NCBI RefSeq assembly: GCF_001742145.1
Contig: NZ_CP015749.1
Coordinates: 310,001-374,000, forward strand
Reading direction: 5' to 3'
Source of the DNA: Pectobacterium parmentieri
GTDB lineage: Bacteria > Pseudomonadota > Gammaproteobacteria > Enterobacterales > Enterobacteriaceae
Length of the DNA stretch: 64,000 bases
Shown here: in pieces, positions 27,792 to 39,085 of the stretch
Layout of the letters: each line of letters begins with the position of its first letter
Numbering within the stretch: position 1 is the first letter of the stretch
Notes under the pieces: model-generated
Database searches by the model: none
The model's input: only the letters and a program-made list of their open reading frames with translations
What the model was told of the DNA's origin: nothing
Position numbers and translations under genes: made by a program

Positions 27792-29042
27792 GTGGCGCAA
27801 GCTAACCTGTCTGAAACGCTATTCAAACCCTCTTTCAAACATCCAGAAACCTCGACGTTAGTCAGACGCACGCGGAATAGTCAGGACGTGCAGGGGCTGC
27901 ATTCTACGCTGGAAGGAGAAAAAACCCGCAGTTGGTATCGGATGATTAACCGGCTGATGTGGATTTGGCGTGGTGTCGATCCGTGGGAAATCGAAGACGT
28001 GCTGTCACGTATTGCCGCCAGTAAGGCTGACAGAAGCAACGAGCAGTTGCTCGATACGGTGATCGGCTACCGCGGTGGTAACTGGATTTATGAATGGGCG
28101 AAGCAGGGCGCAGACTGGCAGCAGCGGGCGATCGAGAGTGAGAGCGACGCACAAACCGGGCAGTTCTGGCTGAATGCTGCCAACCTCTACAGCATCGCTG
28201 CCTATCCGCATATTAAAGGCGATGAGCTGGCGGAACAGGCGCAAACGTTGGCCAATCGCGCCTATGAAGAAGCGGCCAAATATCTGCCTTATGAACTCAA
28301 AGCGCTGGCTTTCCCAATTACGGGCGGCGGCACGCTGACCGGCTTTTTACATATGCCATCACAAGGGAAAGCGCCTTTCCCTACTGTTTTGATGTGCGGC
28401 AGCCTGGAAATGTTGCAAAGCGATTATCATCGCCTGTTTCAGAACTATTTTGCACCCGCGGGTATGGCGATGTTAACGATTGATGTTCCCTCCGTTGGAT
28501 TTTCTTCCCGCTGGAAGTTGACTCAGGACTCCAGTTTCCTGCATCAGCAGGTCTTGCGCGCACTGCCGGATATCCCGTGGGTTGATCACTGTTGCGTCGG
28601 TGCGTTTGGCTTCCGCTTTGGTGCCAATATTGCCGTTCGGCTGGCTTATCTGGAACCACAGCGCTTACGTGGTGTGGCCTGTCTCGGCCCGGTGGTGCAC
28701 CATCTGTTAAGCGATCCGACTCGCCAGCAGCAGGTGCCGGATATGTTTATGGATGTGCTGGCGAGCCGGTTAGGTATGCCGTACTCGACGGATGCGTCGC
28801 TGAAAACCGAACTGGGGCGCTATTCGCTGAAAACGCAGGGGTTGCTAGGACGCCGCTGCCCGACGCCGATGCTCGCAGGTTACTGGGATAACGATCTGCT
28901 ATGCCCGAAAGAAGAAGCCAGCCTGATTGTGAATTCATCCGCGCAAGGAAAATTGCTGCCAGTTAATTTCTCGCCGGTATACCAGAACTTCGATCGTGCA
29001 TTACGGCAAATCAGCGGATGGTTGCAGGATAAAGTGTGTTGA
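27792..29042 (+). CDS. frsA: Fermentation-respiration switch protein FrsA
   Basis: This is an alpha/beta-hydrolase-fold protein of 416 residues from GTG at 27792. An ATG 12 bases upstream is in frame, but ATGGAGG there forms the ribosome site for the GTG. The GTG start also gives [12 protein letters not shown], as in relatives. The nucleophile-elbow position reads GFRFGAN, without serine, as in E. coli FrsA. E. coli FrsA binds dephosphorylated EIIA-Glc and affects the balance between fermentation and respiration; its enzymatic activity is disputed. It lies after gpt as in E. coli, but crl is displaced by two ankyrin genes. Confidence 0.9.
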   Translation: MAQANLSETLFKPSFKHPETSTLVRRTRNSQDVQGLHSTLEGEKTRSWYRMINRLMWIWRGVDPWEIEDVLSRIAASKADRSNEQLLDTVIGYRGGNWIYEWAKQGADWQQRAIESESDAQTGQFWLNAANLYSIAAYPHIKGDELAEQAQTLANRAYEEAAKYLPYELKALAFPITGGGTLTGFLHMPSQGKAPFPTVLMCGSLEMLQSDYHRLFQNYFAPAGMAMLTIDVPSVGFSSRWKLTQDSSFLHQQVLRALPDIPWVDHCCVGAFGFRFGANIAVRLAYLEPQRLRGVACLGPVVHHLLSDPTRQQQVPDMFMDVLASRLGMPYSTDASLKTELGRYSLKTQGLLGRRCPTPMLAGYWDNDLLCPKEEASLIVNSSAQGKLLPVNFSPVYQNFDRALRQISGWLQDKVC

Positions 29043-29113
29043 GCATGATTTATCAATGGCAGGCGTAGAACCTGCCAATTTTTTACTCGTTTGGGCGATC
29101 GTTGAGGGATGCA

Positions 29114-31153
29114 ATGATGTGGGGAATGGGGTCTCGTCAGCGGCAAAGTCTGCATGACATCTGTTGTTCTGAATTACCGCTGGAAAAGAAAAAGCGACAA
29201 ATCGACCGCTTTCTGGCACAAGGGGGCAGTATTAATGAAAGGCAGCCCAATAGTGCTAATGTACTCGGTTTACTAACGGTAAGTACGGAAGCGCCGGATA
29301 CGGCGTTGGTTCGTTACCTGCTGGATAAAGGGGCCTTCATTGAACAACCGGGGGGATTTAGCTCATTGCATAATGCGATCGAGTTTTTCCATCTGGAACT
29401 TGCCGAGCTCTATCTTCAGCATGGTGCTGATGTGCATTACCTCAATTACTTCAGCAATTCGTGGCTGAATTATCTGTATTGTCCTCAGGAACGGTATATC
29501 TACACCGATGAACAGCGTAAGCAAATGCTGGATCTGTTGTTACGCTACGGGTTGGATCTCAATCGTGAAACCATTTTCTGGACATCGCTGGAAATCAGCT
29601 TTCCGATTGACGTCATTGTGAGTGAAAAAGATGTGAGTCTTCTGGAGCACATTTTTCAGCTCGATATTCCTATTCATTTCGCCGAAACCGGCATTTTTGA
29701 ACGTATCTTTACCTATAAAAGCGAGTGGCTTCCATTGCCGCTCTTTCAGCAGATCGTGAAACGGGCGGGTGGATCGGCTTATCGTGAGTCCGGCGTGATA
29801 CTTTCCGAAGACAAAAAAATCCGTACCGATGGATCGCTATTGGAAATGGCTATTTTTTACGGTGCGGACGAGCGACTTTGTGCCTGTTTGCTCGATACCT
29901 GTCCTGATATTCGCTGTGATGTGAACAGCTATAGCTTTGTTTTAGATGCTTTGCTTAATCTGTATTCGCCCGCACTGGTTGAGCGGATTATGCAAAAAAC
30001 GGCGGATATCGACCGTCCTTATTCGCTGTTCATTCCTGCTGGCAATAAAAAGAAACCGGGGTGGGAGGAAGATGCCTACCCAGATGTCGGCAGCACAGCC
30101 ATGATGCAGTTTGTTTATCACCGGTGTATTCGTGCGTTGCGGGAGCCAGAGTATTACCACTATTTCTACGACTGCGTGACTCTGCTGCTGAAATATGGTG
30201 CATCGCCAAACGTGGATAAAATGAATGGCGGTCGCCATTATGAGATGCGCAATTGGTCAATGCTGAATTCTGTATGCATCGATATGGTTGTGGAAAATCG
30301 TTTTTGTCCCGACTTGCTGGATTTATTTGTTGCTCACGGCGCGGATTTCAACCTTAAGAAAAGTGTAGTGAATGAACCGCTTGGCATTACGTTGCTTCAG
30401 CGTGGCTTCAATTCAACGAATGAAGGCGTGCTGTTTCAGGTAATGACCTACCTCTACGAACACGGTATGGATTTGCAGGCGACTAATGCTTATCTGATCA
30501 ATATGGTTGCTGCCGCAGGTATCGGTTCTCGACCACGGATCATGCAATGGCTCATCGACCGTGGTGCGGATATTCATATCCTGAGTGGGTTCGACAATTC
30601 CCCCATTTTGCATAAAACCATCAGCCTTTATAGCGATGAAGCACTGACGCAGGAACGACGCGCAGAAACCGTTGCGGTACTGCTGGATAATGGCGCGAAT
30701 ATTGATGAGTTCTCGATTGATGAACAATTCACGCCATTGATGTGTGCGGCTTACTATGGCGAAGCGAAGTGTGCAGAAGTGTTGCTGGCTCGGGGGGCGA
30801 ATCCGCTCGCCCGCAGTGCCAACGGCATGACGCCACTGCGCTGTGCGCTACACCGTGCCGATGCGGCAGCGGTGCGAATTTTGACCCTGCTTCACCAGTA
30901 TGGGGTGACGATTGAGCGAGTGGACGAAGAGGGGAACGATCTACTGGTCAGTTGTATTCGTAATAAACACGAACTCATGTTTAAAGCGCTATTGGAGATA
31001 CTTTCTCCTGATCTGGATGACATGCACCGGCTGCTGGACTGGCTGGCGCGGGGCAACCGCTACTGCTATTTCTCCGATCAGCTACGTCGGCAGGTTGCGC
31101 GACTAAGCTCGGGAAAATCCTCGCCATCTTCTCATTATTCGTTGCCGCTATAA
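29114..31153 (+). CDS. Large ankyrin-repeat protein A
   Basis: The protein has about 679 residues from ATG 29114, chosen because GAGGG lies 5 bases upstream; an in-frame TTG at 29102 is the alternative. No signal peptide or membrane segment is evident. Ankyrin-type units are scattered through it: LVRYLLDKGAFIEQPGG and LAELYLQHGADVHYLNY early; FTPLMCAAYYGEAKCAEVLLARGAN and GMTPLRCALHRADAAA late. The middle is less regular. It is a paralogue of the next gene, with matching N-terminal layout (KRQIDRFLAQGGSIN against [14 protein letters not shown]). Ankyrin proteins bind other proteins; no effector domain is seen. Function unknown. Confidence 0.75.
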   Translation: MMWGMGSRQRQSLHDICCSELPLEKKKRQIDRFLAQGGSINERQPNSANVLGLLTVSTEAPDTALVRYLLDKGAFIEQPGGFSSLHNAIEFFHLELAELYLQHGADVHYLNYFSNSWLNYLYCPQERYIYTDEQRKQMLDLLLRYGLDLNRETIFWTSLEISFPIDVIVSEKDVSLLEHIFQLDIPIHFAETGIFERIFTYKSEWLPLPLFQQIVKRAGGSAYRESGVILSEDKKIRTDGSLLEMAIFYGADERLCACLLDTCPDIRCDVNSYSFVLDALLNLYSPALVERIMQKTADIDRPYSLFIPAGNKKKPGWEEDAYPDVGSTAMMQFVYHRCIRALREPEYYHYFYDCVTLLLKYGASPNVDKMNGGRHYEMRNWSMLNSVCIDMVVENRFCPDLLDLFVAHGADFNLKKSVVNEPLGITLLQRGFNSTNEGVLFQVMTYLYEHGMDLQATNAYLINMVAAAGIGSRPRIMQWLIDRGADIHILSGFDNSPILHKTISLYSDEALTQERRAETVAVLLDNGANIDEFSIDEQFTPLMCAAYYGEAKCAEVLLARGANPLARSANGMTPLRCALHRADAAAVRILTLLHQYGVTIERVDEEGNDLLVSCIRNKHELMFKALLEILSPDLDDMHRLLDWLARGNRYCYFSDQLRRQVARLSSGKSSPSSHYSLPL

Positions 31154-31164
31154 GGACATAGTAT

Positions 31165-33315
31165 ATGTTTGGTTCATCTTCCAAAACGGACTCTTTAGAT
31201 ACGATTTGCTTCTCTGATGAATCCGTTAGCAAGAAACGGAAGCGGATCGATCGCTATCTGGCAGCGAATGGCGATATCAACGCGCTGAGCGACGGGCAAA
31301 CCGTCCTATATAAATTGAGCCAGGATCGAGACTCGGAAATCGACCTTGTCCGCTACTTACTGGAGAAAGGGGCGAGTGTCGAAACGCCTGAAGGCGAAAG
31401 TGCACTCTTTGCTGCCATCACGTCTTACTCTCCTGAGCTTACTACGCTGCTTTTACAGCGTGGTGCCCAACTGGATTTTTATGATAACCAGAGGCGCGGT
31501 TGGCTAAACTGCTTTTTTGATCTGCCAGAAAGCGCGGTCTATACCCATGCTCAACGCGCTACGATGCTGGAGCGGTTGCTGGAAAATGGGCTGGATATCA
31601 ACCAGCCCGTCCTGTTTCACCCTAAAGCGGAGAAACACCATCCGGTCGAGATTTTGCTGGAAAAGCAGGATCGCTTCTTGTTAATGCGTCTGTTTCAGGC
31701 GGATAGCCGGGTACGCCTAACGGGGACGTCGATACTGGAAACGGTATTTCGGCACGCCGGATCATGGATGACGCTGGAAGTCTTTCAGTTGATTGTTGCG
31801 CAGGCCGAGCGGGAAGGGATGCGGGAATCGGGTTTTATGCTGTCGTTTGATCAAGCTCTGAAAAATCAGACACAGAAAAGCACGTTCACCTGGCTGGAGA
31901 TGGCGCTGCGTTGTGGCATGCCTGCACCATTCTGTGCGTTCTTATTGGAAACATTCCCGGATATGCGCTGCGACGTGCCTTCGCACAGCGTCCTGCTGGA
32001 TGCGCTGGAAAAGTCGTATCCTCCGGCACTGATTCGGCGTATTGCGGAACGGACTGCTGACCTTGATCGCCGCTACCCGCTGCGTTTTGATCAAAACGAA
32101 CCTGACTATGAGGGGGATGAGTATTACGCAGAGCATGAGCATTATGCCAGCCAGGGCACCGTACTGGCGCAATATCTCGTGCTGAGTGCAAAGGCAGCGG
32201 TGACTGATAGTCGCGTTTATCGCGTGTTTTCTTCCACCCTCCAGCATCTATTGGAATCAGGTGCTTCCCCTAATATCGGCTATACGATTTGGGAGGATTG
32301 CGACGACACACCGACGACGTGGCCTGCGCTTTATACGCTCTGTGAGGCGATGATCGCCACCGGACAATATCATACCGATCTGATCGATCTGTTAATGGCA
32401 CACGGCGTCGATTTCAATCAGCAACATGTACTGCAAGAAAGTGGAGCGCTTCCGCTGGGTATGGCGCTGCTCCTGTATTCACAATCAAGCCCGCATGAAA
32501 GCGCACTGTTGAATATCTTCCAGCATCTGCATGCCTGCGGAATGAACCTGCATAGTTTGGCACCAGACGGGATGAATATGGTCTATGCTGCCGCTGCTGG
32601 ATGCCGTCCACTGGTGCTGAATTGGCTGATTCAACAAGGAGTTAGCCTCAATACGGAAACCGCTAGCCACCTTTCTCCGCCGCCGTATCGCGTTATTTAT
32701 AATGTGGGCGTAACGTCCGAAAGACGTAAAGCAACGCTTGAGGTACTGCTGCAACACGGGATAGATAAAGACATCGTGTGGGGCGAACACGCGATGACGC
32801 CGTTGATGCTGGCGGCGAAACAGGGCGCGCAGCATTGCCTTGAGGTGTTACTACAATATGGTGCGAACCCGAATGCACGTGCCGCAGGCGGAATGACGCC
32901 CGCGCTGTTTGCGATAATGAGCCGACACTCTATTGATTTCCCGCCTCGCCCTGAGTCAGTGTCCGCCCGTATGCTGGCGATACTGCATGCCTATGGTGCG
33001 AATCTCAGCCAAGGGAATGACGACGGAATAACGCCGCTGTCGCTTAGCGTGCAGGACGATCGGAAAGAGATCTTTGAAGCGTTGCTCAGGCTGACGTCGT
33101 TTACCGAGGAACAACTGAGATGCTTGCTGGACGGCAAACGTCCGGTTCTCGCTTATTTTGCTGAGCGCCTGCAAACGTTGTTGGCATTACCTGCACCACA
33201 CGCTGAAGCGGGGCTTTCATATTTTTCCATACCGCGTAAACCCGCGGCACTGGGGCCCGTTAGGGGAGAGGCAGAAAAGTCAGATGCTGGTAGTAACTTC
33301 ATGCCAGGTGGTTGA
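31165..33315 (+). CDS. Large ankyrin-repeat protein B
   Basis: The 716-residue protein starts with ATG behind AAGGA, only 11 bases after protein A, so the two are probably one operon. Clear repeats are [58 protein letters not shown] and [13 protein letters not shown]. The C-terminal 40 residues ([15 protein letters not shown] onward) are not repeat-like and have no counterpart in protein A. It is cytoplasmic by prediction. Gene duplication followed by divergence explains the pair. Function unknown. Confidence 0.75.
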   Translation: MFGSSSKTDSLDTICFSDESVSKKRKRIDRYLAANGDINALSDGQTVLYKLSQDRDSEIDLVRYLLEKGASVETPEGESALFAAITSYSPELTTLLLQRGAQLDFYDNQRRGWLNCFFDLPESAVYTHAQRATMLERLLENGLDINQPVLFHPKAEKHHPVEILLEKQDRFLLMRLFQADSRVRLTGTSILETVFRHAGSWMTLEVFQLIVAQAEREGMRESGFMLSFDQALKNQTQKSTFTWLEMALRCGMPAPFCAFLLETFPDMRCDVPSHSVLLDALEKSYPPALIRRIAERTADLDRRYPLRFDQNEPDYEGDEYYAEHEHYASQGTVLAQYLVLSAKAAVTDSRVYRVFSSTLQHLLESGASPNIGYTIWEDCDDTPTTWPALYTLCEAMIATGQYHTDLIDLLMAHGVDFNQQHVLQESGALPLGMALLLYSQSSPHESALLNIFQHLHACGMNLHSLAPDGMNMVYAAAAGCRPLVLNWLIQQGVSLNTETASHLSPPPYRVIYNVGVTSERRKATLEVLLQHGIDKDIVWGEHAMTPLMLAAKQGAQHCLEVLLQYGANPNARAAGGMTPALFAIMSRHSIDFPPRPESVSARMLAILHAYGANLSQGNDDGITPLSLSVQDDRKEIFEALLRLTSFTEEQLRCLLDGKRPVLAYFAERLQTLLALPAPHAEAGLSYFSIPRKPAALGPVRGEAEKSDAGSNFMPGG

Positions 33316-33365
33316 TAAATTACCATTCTCTGCTAAAAAGAAGGTTCAACCAAAGGAGATCGCAG

Positions 33366-33740
33366 ATGATGTTACCGAGTGGACACGCCAAAAGCCGACT
33401 GATGAAAAATTTTACAGCGTTGGGGCCTTATATACGTGAAGCGCAGTGCGAGGATACCGCGTTCTTCTTTGATTGTTTGGCTGTCTGCGTCAACACCAAA
33501 CCTGCACCGGAAGAGCGTGAGTTTTGGGGCTGGTGGCTGAACCTGGAAGATACCGGTAAAGCTTTTGCCTATAAGTATCACTACGGCCTGTTTGACAAAC
33601 AGGGCAACTGGCGTGAGGAAAAAATTAAAGACAAAGCCGCGATGGAACAGGTGGAAAATGCCAAACAGGCTTTTCATGTCCGACTGGAGAAACTGCTGCA
33701 CTCGCTGGAACCCGCCTGTACTCTTACTGTACGACCGTGA
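33366..33740 (+). CDS. crl: Sigma factor-binding protein Crl
   Basis: The 124-residue protein shows the Crl signature [23 protein letters not shown] and [11 protein letters not shown]. Crl helps sigma-S bind core RNA polymerase, favouring stationary-phase and curli-type gene expression. Two adjacent ATGs (33366, 33369) are possible; AAGGAG suits the first, and it aligns with the E. coli MTLPSGH start. An in-frame upstream start at 33312 would overlap the ankyrin gene and was rejected. Confidence 0.9.
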   Translation: MMLPSGHAKSRLMKNFTALGPYIREAQCEDTAFFFDCLAVCVNTKPAPEEREFWGWWLNLEDTGKAFAYKYHYGLFDKQGNWREEKIKDKAAMEQVENAKQAFHVRLEKLLHSLEPACTLTVRP

Positions 33741-33863
33741 TGCTTCCTTGACGATCCCCGATTTATTCGCCGGTTTTCGCGTTGTGCCTGTTGGCATAAC
33801 GCGTCTGTCCTGCTACAACGTTTTCCTTATTCTTATTTTTTGACATCTAACGGCAGAAAAATT

Positions 33864-34967
33864 ATGAGCGGCAGCCAGACTTTGGTTGTGAAACTGGGCA
33901 CCAGCGTGCTAACCGGCGGTTCGCGCCGTCTTAATCGTGCCCATATTGTTGAACTGGTGCGCCAGTGTGCGCAGCAACATGCGGCAGGGCATCGGATTGT
34001 TATCGTTACTTCGGGGGCGATTGCCGCCGGGCGCGAACATTTGGGTTACCCCGAACTCCCGGCCACGATTGCGACCAAACAACTGCTGGCCGCCGTGGGT
34101 CAAAGCCGCCTGATTCAACTGTGGGAACAGCTATTTTCCATTTACGGCATTCATGTTGGGCAAATGCTGCTGACGCGTGCCGATATGGAAGATCGTGAAC
34201 GTTTCCTCAATGCGCGCGATACCATGCGGGCGCTACTGGATAACAACATTGTTCCAGTGATTAATGAAAACGACGCGGTTGCTACCGCTGAGATCAAGGT
34301 TGGTGACAATGACAACCTGTCCGCGCTGGCGGCGATTTTGGCCGATGCGGATAAGCTGCTGCTGCTGACCGATCAGGCCGGGCTGTTTACCGCCGATCCG
34401 CGTAATAATCCTGATGCTGAGCTGATCCGTGAAGTGACTGGCATCAATGATGCACTGCGCAGCATCGCAGGGGATAGCGTGTCTGGCCTCGGAACGGGTG
34501 GGATGTCGACCAAATTGCAGGCTGCCGATGTGGCCTGTCGCGCGGGTATCGACGTAGTGATTGCCGCAGGCAGCAAGCCCGGCGTGATCGGTGATGTGAT
34601 TGCCGATATTTCCGTTGGAACGCGTTTTCATGCACTCGATGCGCCGCTGGAAAGCCGTAAACATTGGATTTTTGGTGCGCCACCTGCGGGAGAAATCACC
34701 GTTGACGACGGCGCGATCTCTGCGATCCTCGAACGCGGCAGCTCGCTGTTGCCGAAAGGCATTCGCACGGTGGAAGGCAATTTCTCTCGCGGCGAAGTGA
34801 TCCGCGTGCGCAGCCTGGCGGGTCGTGACGTGGCACATGCCGTGACGCGCTATAACAGCGATGCGCTGCGTATGATTGCCGGGCATCATTCTCAACAGAT
34901 TGCCGATATTCTTGGCTACGAATATGGTCCGGTAGCGATCCACCGCGACGACATGATTATCAATTAA
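33864..34967 (+). CDS. proB: Glutamate 5-kinase
   Basis: The 367-residue protein has an amino-acid kinase domain ([40 protein letters not shown]) and a C-terminal PUA domain ([20 protein letters not shown]). It phosphorylates glutamate in the first, proline-inhibited step of proline synthesis. The start MSGSQTLVV at 33864 follows the E. coli pattern; a TTG 24 bases upstream was rejected. proA follows 10 bases later. Confidence 0.95.
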   Translation: MSGSQTLVVKLGTSVLTGGSRRLNRAHIVELVRQCAQQHAAGHRIVIVTSGAIAAGREHLGYPELPATIATKQLLAAVGQSRLIQLWEQLFSIYGIHVGQMLLTRADMEDRERFLNARDTMRALLDNNIVPVINENDAVATAEIKVGDNDNLSALAAILADADKLLLLTDQAGLFTADPRNNPDAELIREVTGINDALRSIAGDSVSGLGTGGMSTKLQAADVACRAGIDVVIAAGSKPGVIGDVIADISVGTRFHALDAPLESRKHWIFGAPPAGEITVDDGAISAILERGSSLLPKGIRTVEGNFSRGEVIRVRSLAGRDVAHAVTRYNSDALRMIAGHHSQQIADILGYEYGPVAIHRDDMIIN

Positions 34968-34977
34968 GGAGTTCGCG

Positions 34978-36231
34978 ATGCTTGAACAAATGGGTAAAGC
35001 GGCAAAAGCGGCCTCTTATCAGTTGGCAGTTTTGAGTACCGCGCAGAAAGATCGTGCGCTGCTGACGATTGCAGATTTGCTGGAAGCTGAGAGTGCGGCG
35101 ATTCTGGCGGCTAACGCACTGGATTTAGCCGATGCGCGCCAAAATGGCATGAGTGAAGCGTTACTGGATCGTCTGCTCTTAACGCAGGAAAGGCTGAATG
35201 CGATCGCCAGTGATGTGCGTCAAGTATGTCGCCTGACCGATCCGGTGGGGCAGGTGATTGACGGTAACATGTTGGATAACGGGCTTAAGCTGGAGCGTCG
35301 CCGCGTGCCGCTGGGCGTAGTTGGCGTGATTTATGAAGCACGCCCGAACGTCACTATCGATGTGGCTTCCCTGTGCCTGAAAACCGGTAATGCAGTGATT
35401 CTGCGCGGTGGCAAAGAGACGTACCGCACCAATGCGGCGACGGTAGAAGTCATTCAGCAGGCGCTATCACTGTGCGGCCTGCCTGCCGCTGCGGTGCAGG
35501 CGATTGAAAGCCCGGATCGCGAATGGGTTAATCAACTGCTGAAATTGGATCGCTACGTGGATATGCTGATTCCGCGTGGTGGTGCAGGCTTGCATAAACT
35601 GTGTCGTGAACAATCGACGATCCCTGTCATCACTGGTGGTATCGGCGTGTGTCACATCTATGCCGATGACAGCATCGATTTCGACAAGGCGCTGAAGGTG
35701 ATTGAAAGTGCTAAAGTGCAACGCCCTAGTGCCTGTAACAGCCTGGAAACGCTGCTGGTCAATCGAGGTATTGCCGACCGTTTCCTGCCAGAACTGAGCA
35801 AGAAAATGGCAGCGTCGGGCGTCACGTTACACGCCAGCCCTTCAGCAATGCCATACCTGACCTGTGGCCCAGCGAGTGTAGTCGCAGTGGAAGAGGCCAA
35901 CTACAATGACGAATGGCTCTCTAACGACCTGAACGTTACGCTGGTGGACGATCTGGATGCAGCGGTTGCGCATATTCGTGAGCATGGTACGCAGCACTCC
36001 GATGCCATTCTGACTCGCTCCTTGAGCAACGCGGAACGCTTCGTGCGAGAAGTGGATTCCTCGGCGGTGTATGTCAACGCCAGTACACGCTTCACCGACG
36101 GCGGCCAGTTTGGTTTGGGCGCGGAAGTGGCGGTCAGTACCCAGAAGCTGCACGCGCGTGGCCCGATGGGGCTGGAAGCGCTGACCACCTATAAATGGAT
36201 TGGTTATGGCGACGATTTGATTCGTGCGTAA
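34978..36231 (+). CDS. proA: Gamma-glutamyl phosphate reductase
   Basis: The 417-residue aldehyde-dehydrogenase-fold enzyme matches E. coli ProA in length. The catalytic cysteine is C253 in [13 protein letters not shown]. It reduces glutamyl-5-phosphate with NADPH to the semialdehyde that cyclises towards proline. AAGGAG precedes ATG; it is co-transcribed with proB. tRNA-Thr follows farther downstream, as in E. coli. Confidence 0.95.
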   Translation: MLEQMGKAAKAASYQLAVLSTAQKDRALLTIADLLEAESAAILAANALDLADARQNGMSEALLDRLLLTQERLNAIASDVRQVCRLTDPVGQVIDGNMLDNGLKLERRRVPLGVVGVIYEARPNVTIDVASLCLKTGNAVILRGGKETYRTNAATVEVIQQALSLCGLPAAAVQAIESPDREWVNQLLKLDRYVDMLIPRGGAGLHKLCREQSTIPVITGGIGVCHIYADDSIDFDKALKVIESAKVQRPSACNSLETLLVNRGIADRFLPELSKKMAASGVTLHASPSAMPYLTCGPASVVAVEEANYNDEWLSNDLNVTLVDDLDAAVAHIREHGTQHSDAILTRSLSNAERFVREVDSSAVYVNASTRFTDGGQFGLGAEVAVSTQKLHARGPMGLEALTTYKWIGYGDDLIRA

Positions 36232-36270
36232 TGTTGATTTTTCAGCCATGAAGCTGATTTAGTCAAAGGA

Positions 36271-36312
36271 GGCTCGCGATAAGTCAGGAAGACAAACCGC
36301 GAGCCCTTGTTT
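36271..36312 (+). terminator. Terminator-like hairpin after proBA
   Basis: GGCTCGCG (36271-36278) pairs with CGCGAGCC (36298-36305) and is followed by CTTGTTT. The loop is long (19 bases), so strength is uncertain. Confidence 0.45.
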
Positions 36313-36349
36313 ACCGTAGTTTATTGATTAAAAATGCTAAGGCTGCTTA

Positions 36350-38416
36350 TTAATGGTGGCCTTGTGCAACCCCTCCTGTGCCATCTGGAAGCCCAATTGC
36401 CACATTTTGCATCATGCCCTGATCTTCATGATCCAGGATATGGCAGTGCAGTACAAACTCGCCGATATAGCGTTCATAACGTGTCCGAATAGAGATCTTG
36501 TACGTGCCCTTTGGCGCCTCTGTGGATTCCAACGCGCCATTTATATTGCTTTTTATCCATAGTGTGTCCTTCCACACGCCTTTCAGACCGGCATATTGTG
36601 AGATACTGCCATCCGCTTCCTTTGCGCCTGGCAAGCTTACGTCATTACCATCCGGATCGAGGACCTGAATAATTTCGAAGGGATTCACATGGATATGGAA
36701 AGGATGACTGACAAAATAGGATTGCAATTGCCATTCTTGAGCAGTTCCGAGCACTAGTTGGCGATCGATATGTTTCGGATCATAAGGCCGAGCGCCCTCA
36801 GGGCTATAGGAGCCATCGCTATTTTTTACTACAGAAAATGAGTTACCCACCTCAAACGTTGGGGGCTTTTTCGTGACATCAATGTAAAACACCAACTCCT
36901 GCGGTGGAACATGGCTGACTTCTTTATCCGTAATAGGCGGATGGGGAATGAATTTGGTCAGTTTGAGCCCATCTTCCAAACTACTGACGATTTCTTTAGC
37001 CAGTTTGGCTGGCTGATAGGTTTTTTGCGCTTGCGTGATTAATTGCTGAGTGGTTGATGCGATGGGGTCTGCTATAGACTGCCCGCCTTTAACTCTGACA
37101 AAACCTAAAACCGAACGTGCCTTGTCTTCACGTGAGACGTTATCCGCCGCTTTTACTGGCGGATTGACAATACAATAGAGGCCGTCTTCGGGGAAATTGA
37201 CCAGTAGATCATTACGATAGCCAGGTTGTAGAGTAGTGTTCGTTTGTACCTGCCCTTGAGGCATCGTCAGCCCGTCGGCTGCGATGACAGCATAAGGAAC
37301 TGGTGAGCCTGTGCAGAGTTCGCGTACAAATCGATCCTGATTTTCTGTACCAAGTGTTTTCTCCCGAGAGCGAAAATCACGGGTATCGAGCTTGCGGAAC
37401 TCGACTTTTATCGTCTCACGCACCCCGGCATGAACCAAGCGCCAGCGTTCAATCTGACCTGCCTTAGCATTGGCAAAAACAGGCCTTACCCGGCCGTTGA
37501 CCGTAGTAAAACGCCCTGAGTCATCCCACGATCCAGGTTTGAATTGTTCGTAAGAAACGACCTCACCAACTTCTCCAGGGGCGCATGACCAGTCAATTGA
37601 ATCATCTGATTTTTTCTTCAGCTTGCCATCTTTGAGGCAGGCATAGGGAACTTGTTCAAAGACTAATAGGCGTTCAGGGAAGGGCTTGCCGTCCGCAGTT
37701 TTCAGCAACGTATCGATATCGCCGTTTGAGGTTTCGGTGGGTATGCGATCGCCCCGAATAACAAGCGCCCCGGCCATACCGCTGCCAACCTGAATTGCCG
37801 TTGAACCATGGTTGTGTGGGTGATACCAAAATGTTCCGGCTGGGTGATCGCTGGGGATATTATATTCATACTCGAATTTCATACCCGGGTTAATCGATAA
37901 CAAAACATTATCGCTATTTCCCGTTGGGCTTATCCAAAGCCCATGGCTATGTAGATTGGTACGGTTAAAGCAGTGTGGGACATTAATATCTTCCGATTTT
38001 GTGGCACATTCAGGTTCAACGGGAAGCTGATTATCGAGCCTTATTCTGACGGTATCACCCGGCGTGGCTTCAATGGTTGGGGCTATAAAAGGATGATAGG
38101 GATCGACATTGGTGCCACTATAACTGCGTAAGCGAACTTTATCCGGATGGCCTTGTGCTGGGTTACGAATGAGTCCCTCGGTATATTGCACTTTCAGATC
38201 TAACGTTCGCTCTCGGCCTACATGAGGTGGCGCTGATTCGTTGATTTCCCTTTGGTAAAGCGTACCTGACGGCATTAATGAAGACTCTGTCAGTACGGGG
38301 GGATTTATGAACGTGTTCGCTTGCTGTTCATTTTCTACCTCTTGCGCCCCGGTGTGGGGGAAATAAAAACTGAATAGTAAAGCCGTTGCGCTGAGAAGTG
38401 ATTTTTTATGCACCAT
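36350..38416 (-). CDS. Exported multicopper oxidase
   Basis: The 688-residue protein has a Sec signal peptide (SATALLFSFYFPHTGAQE) and cupredoxin domains. Copper ligands are present: H156 and H158 in NLHSHGLW, H199/H201/H203 in WYHPHNHG, and near the C-terminus HPFHIHVNPF and HCHILDHEDQGMM with the type 1 cysteine. I chose ATG at 38416 behind GGAG; a start 69 bases upstream would add a non-signal extension. It is longer than CueO (about 516) and resembles large bacterial oxidases acting on metals or phenolic compounds. It is monocistronic, and its location between proA and tRNA-Thr suggests acquisition. Substrate unknown. Confidence 0.8.
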   Translation of the reverse strand: MVHKKSLLSATALLFSFYFPHTGAQEVENEQQANTFINPPVLTESSLMPSGTLYQREINESAPPHVGRERTLDLKVQYTEGLIRNPAQGHPDKVRLRSYSGTNVDPYHPFIAPTIEATPGDTVRIRLDNQLPVEPECATKSEDINVPHCFNRTNLHSHGLWISPTGNSDNVLLSINPGMKFEYEYNIPSDHPAGTFWYHPHNHGSTAIQVGSGMAGALVIRGDRIPTETSNGDIDTLLKTADGKPFPERLLVFEQVPYACLKDGKLKKKSDDSIDWSCAPGEVGEVVSYEQFKPGSWDDSGRFTTVNGRVRPVFANAKAGQIERWRLVHAGVRETIKVEFRKLDTRDFRSREKTLGTENQDRFVRELCTGSPVPYAVIAADGLTMPQGQVQTNTTLQPGYRNDLLVNFPEDGLYCIVNPPVKAADNVSREDKARSVLGFVRVKGGQSIADPIASTTQQLITQAQKTYQPAKLAKEIVSSLEDGLKLTKFIPHPPITDKEVSHVPPQELVFYIDVTKKPPTFEVGNSFSVVKNSDGSYSPEGARPYDPKHIDRQLVLGTAQEWQLQSYFVSHPFHIHVNPFEIIQVLDPDGNDVSLPGAKEADGSISQYAGLKGVWKDTLWIKSNINGALESTEAPKGTYKISIRTRYERYIGEFVLHCHILDHEDQGMMQNVAIGLPDGTGGVAQGHH

Positions 38417-39010
38417 ATATTCTCCATGCCTAAATATTTTAGTGTTATACCCTAAATAATTCGAGTTGCAGGAAAGCCAACGCATATGCAGCTTGAAGTA
38501 TAACGGGCATATGTAATTTAATTGACTTGCTATGATAAGGTGGTTTGTTTTTTATCTTTTTGTTTTCATTGTTTAATTAACGATCTTCACCTAGAGTATA
38601 TAAGATGATTCATGGTTTTTTTAAACGATAATACCCCTTGCTATTTATGGCGTAATTATTTAAGTAAAGTTAAAAACATTAAGATAGTAAACATAAAAAC
38701 AAAGTAAATTTTTAAAAAATAACTTAATGTGATAAATGATTTTGGATGTTTATTTTTTATAATTATTTGTTTTTTTATTTATGTTCTCGCTAATTGTTTC
38801 CTGCGATGTACCCAATAATCCCCAATATGTGGGTTTTCGGGCCTGAAAACGATCGCGATCTCGCGATGTTGATAGGTGAGCCTGTGTAACGCAATCCTCG
38901 TGTGTTAAGCCTGAAAGTTATAAAATATTTTGTTATTAGTTTGGTTAATTATTAGAAAATCTTCATTTTTCATCAAGCGACGATAAAACCAGCAGACGAG
39001 CGCCAATCAC
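38417..39010. other. AT-rich intergenic region, no gene seen
   Basis: About 600 bases with long A/T-rich runs (38520-38810). Apart from the dispersed repeat at 38449-38513 and a tRNA promoter at the right end, no gene or strong hairpin is recognised. Confidence 0.5.
38449..38513. repeat. Dispersed intergenic repeat, short form
   Basis: TATACCCTAAATAATTCGAG, TTGCAGGAAAGCCAACGC and GCAGCTTGAAGTATAACGGG form the two ends of a dispersed MITE-like repeat common in Pectobacterium, Serratia and relatives, as I recall. The ends are partly complementary (CTAAATAATTCGAGTTGCA against TGCAGCTTGAAGTAT). A diverged copy lies at 20535. Confidence 0.55.
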
Positions 39011-39040
39011 TTGACTTGATGTGCTGATTTCACTAGTTTG
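39011..39040 (+). promoter_or_regulatory. Likely promoter of tRNA-Thr
   Basis: TTGACT (39011) and TAGTTT (39035) are spaced by 18 bases and lie 46 bases before the mature tRNA. They form a plausible sigma-70 promoter. Confidence 0.5.
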
Positions 39041-39085
39041 TCACCCCGTAGTTCACGTCAGGCTCTCGCCGCGACGATTCTCAAA

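Noticed and set aside
34233..34943. 236-codon minus-strand frame inside proB
   Set aside because: It lies wholly in proB and its composition is that of an antisense shadow.
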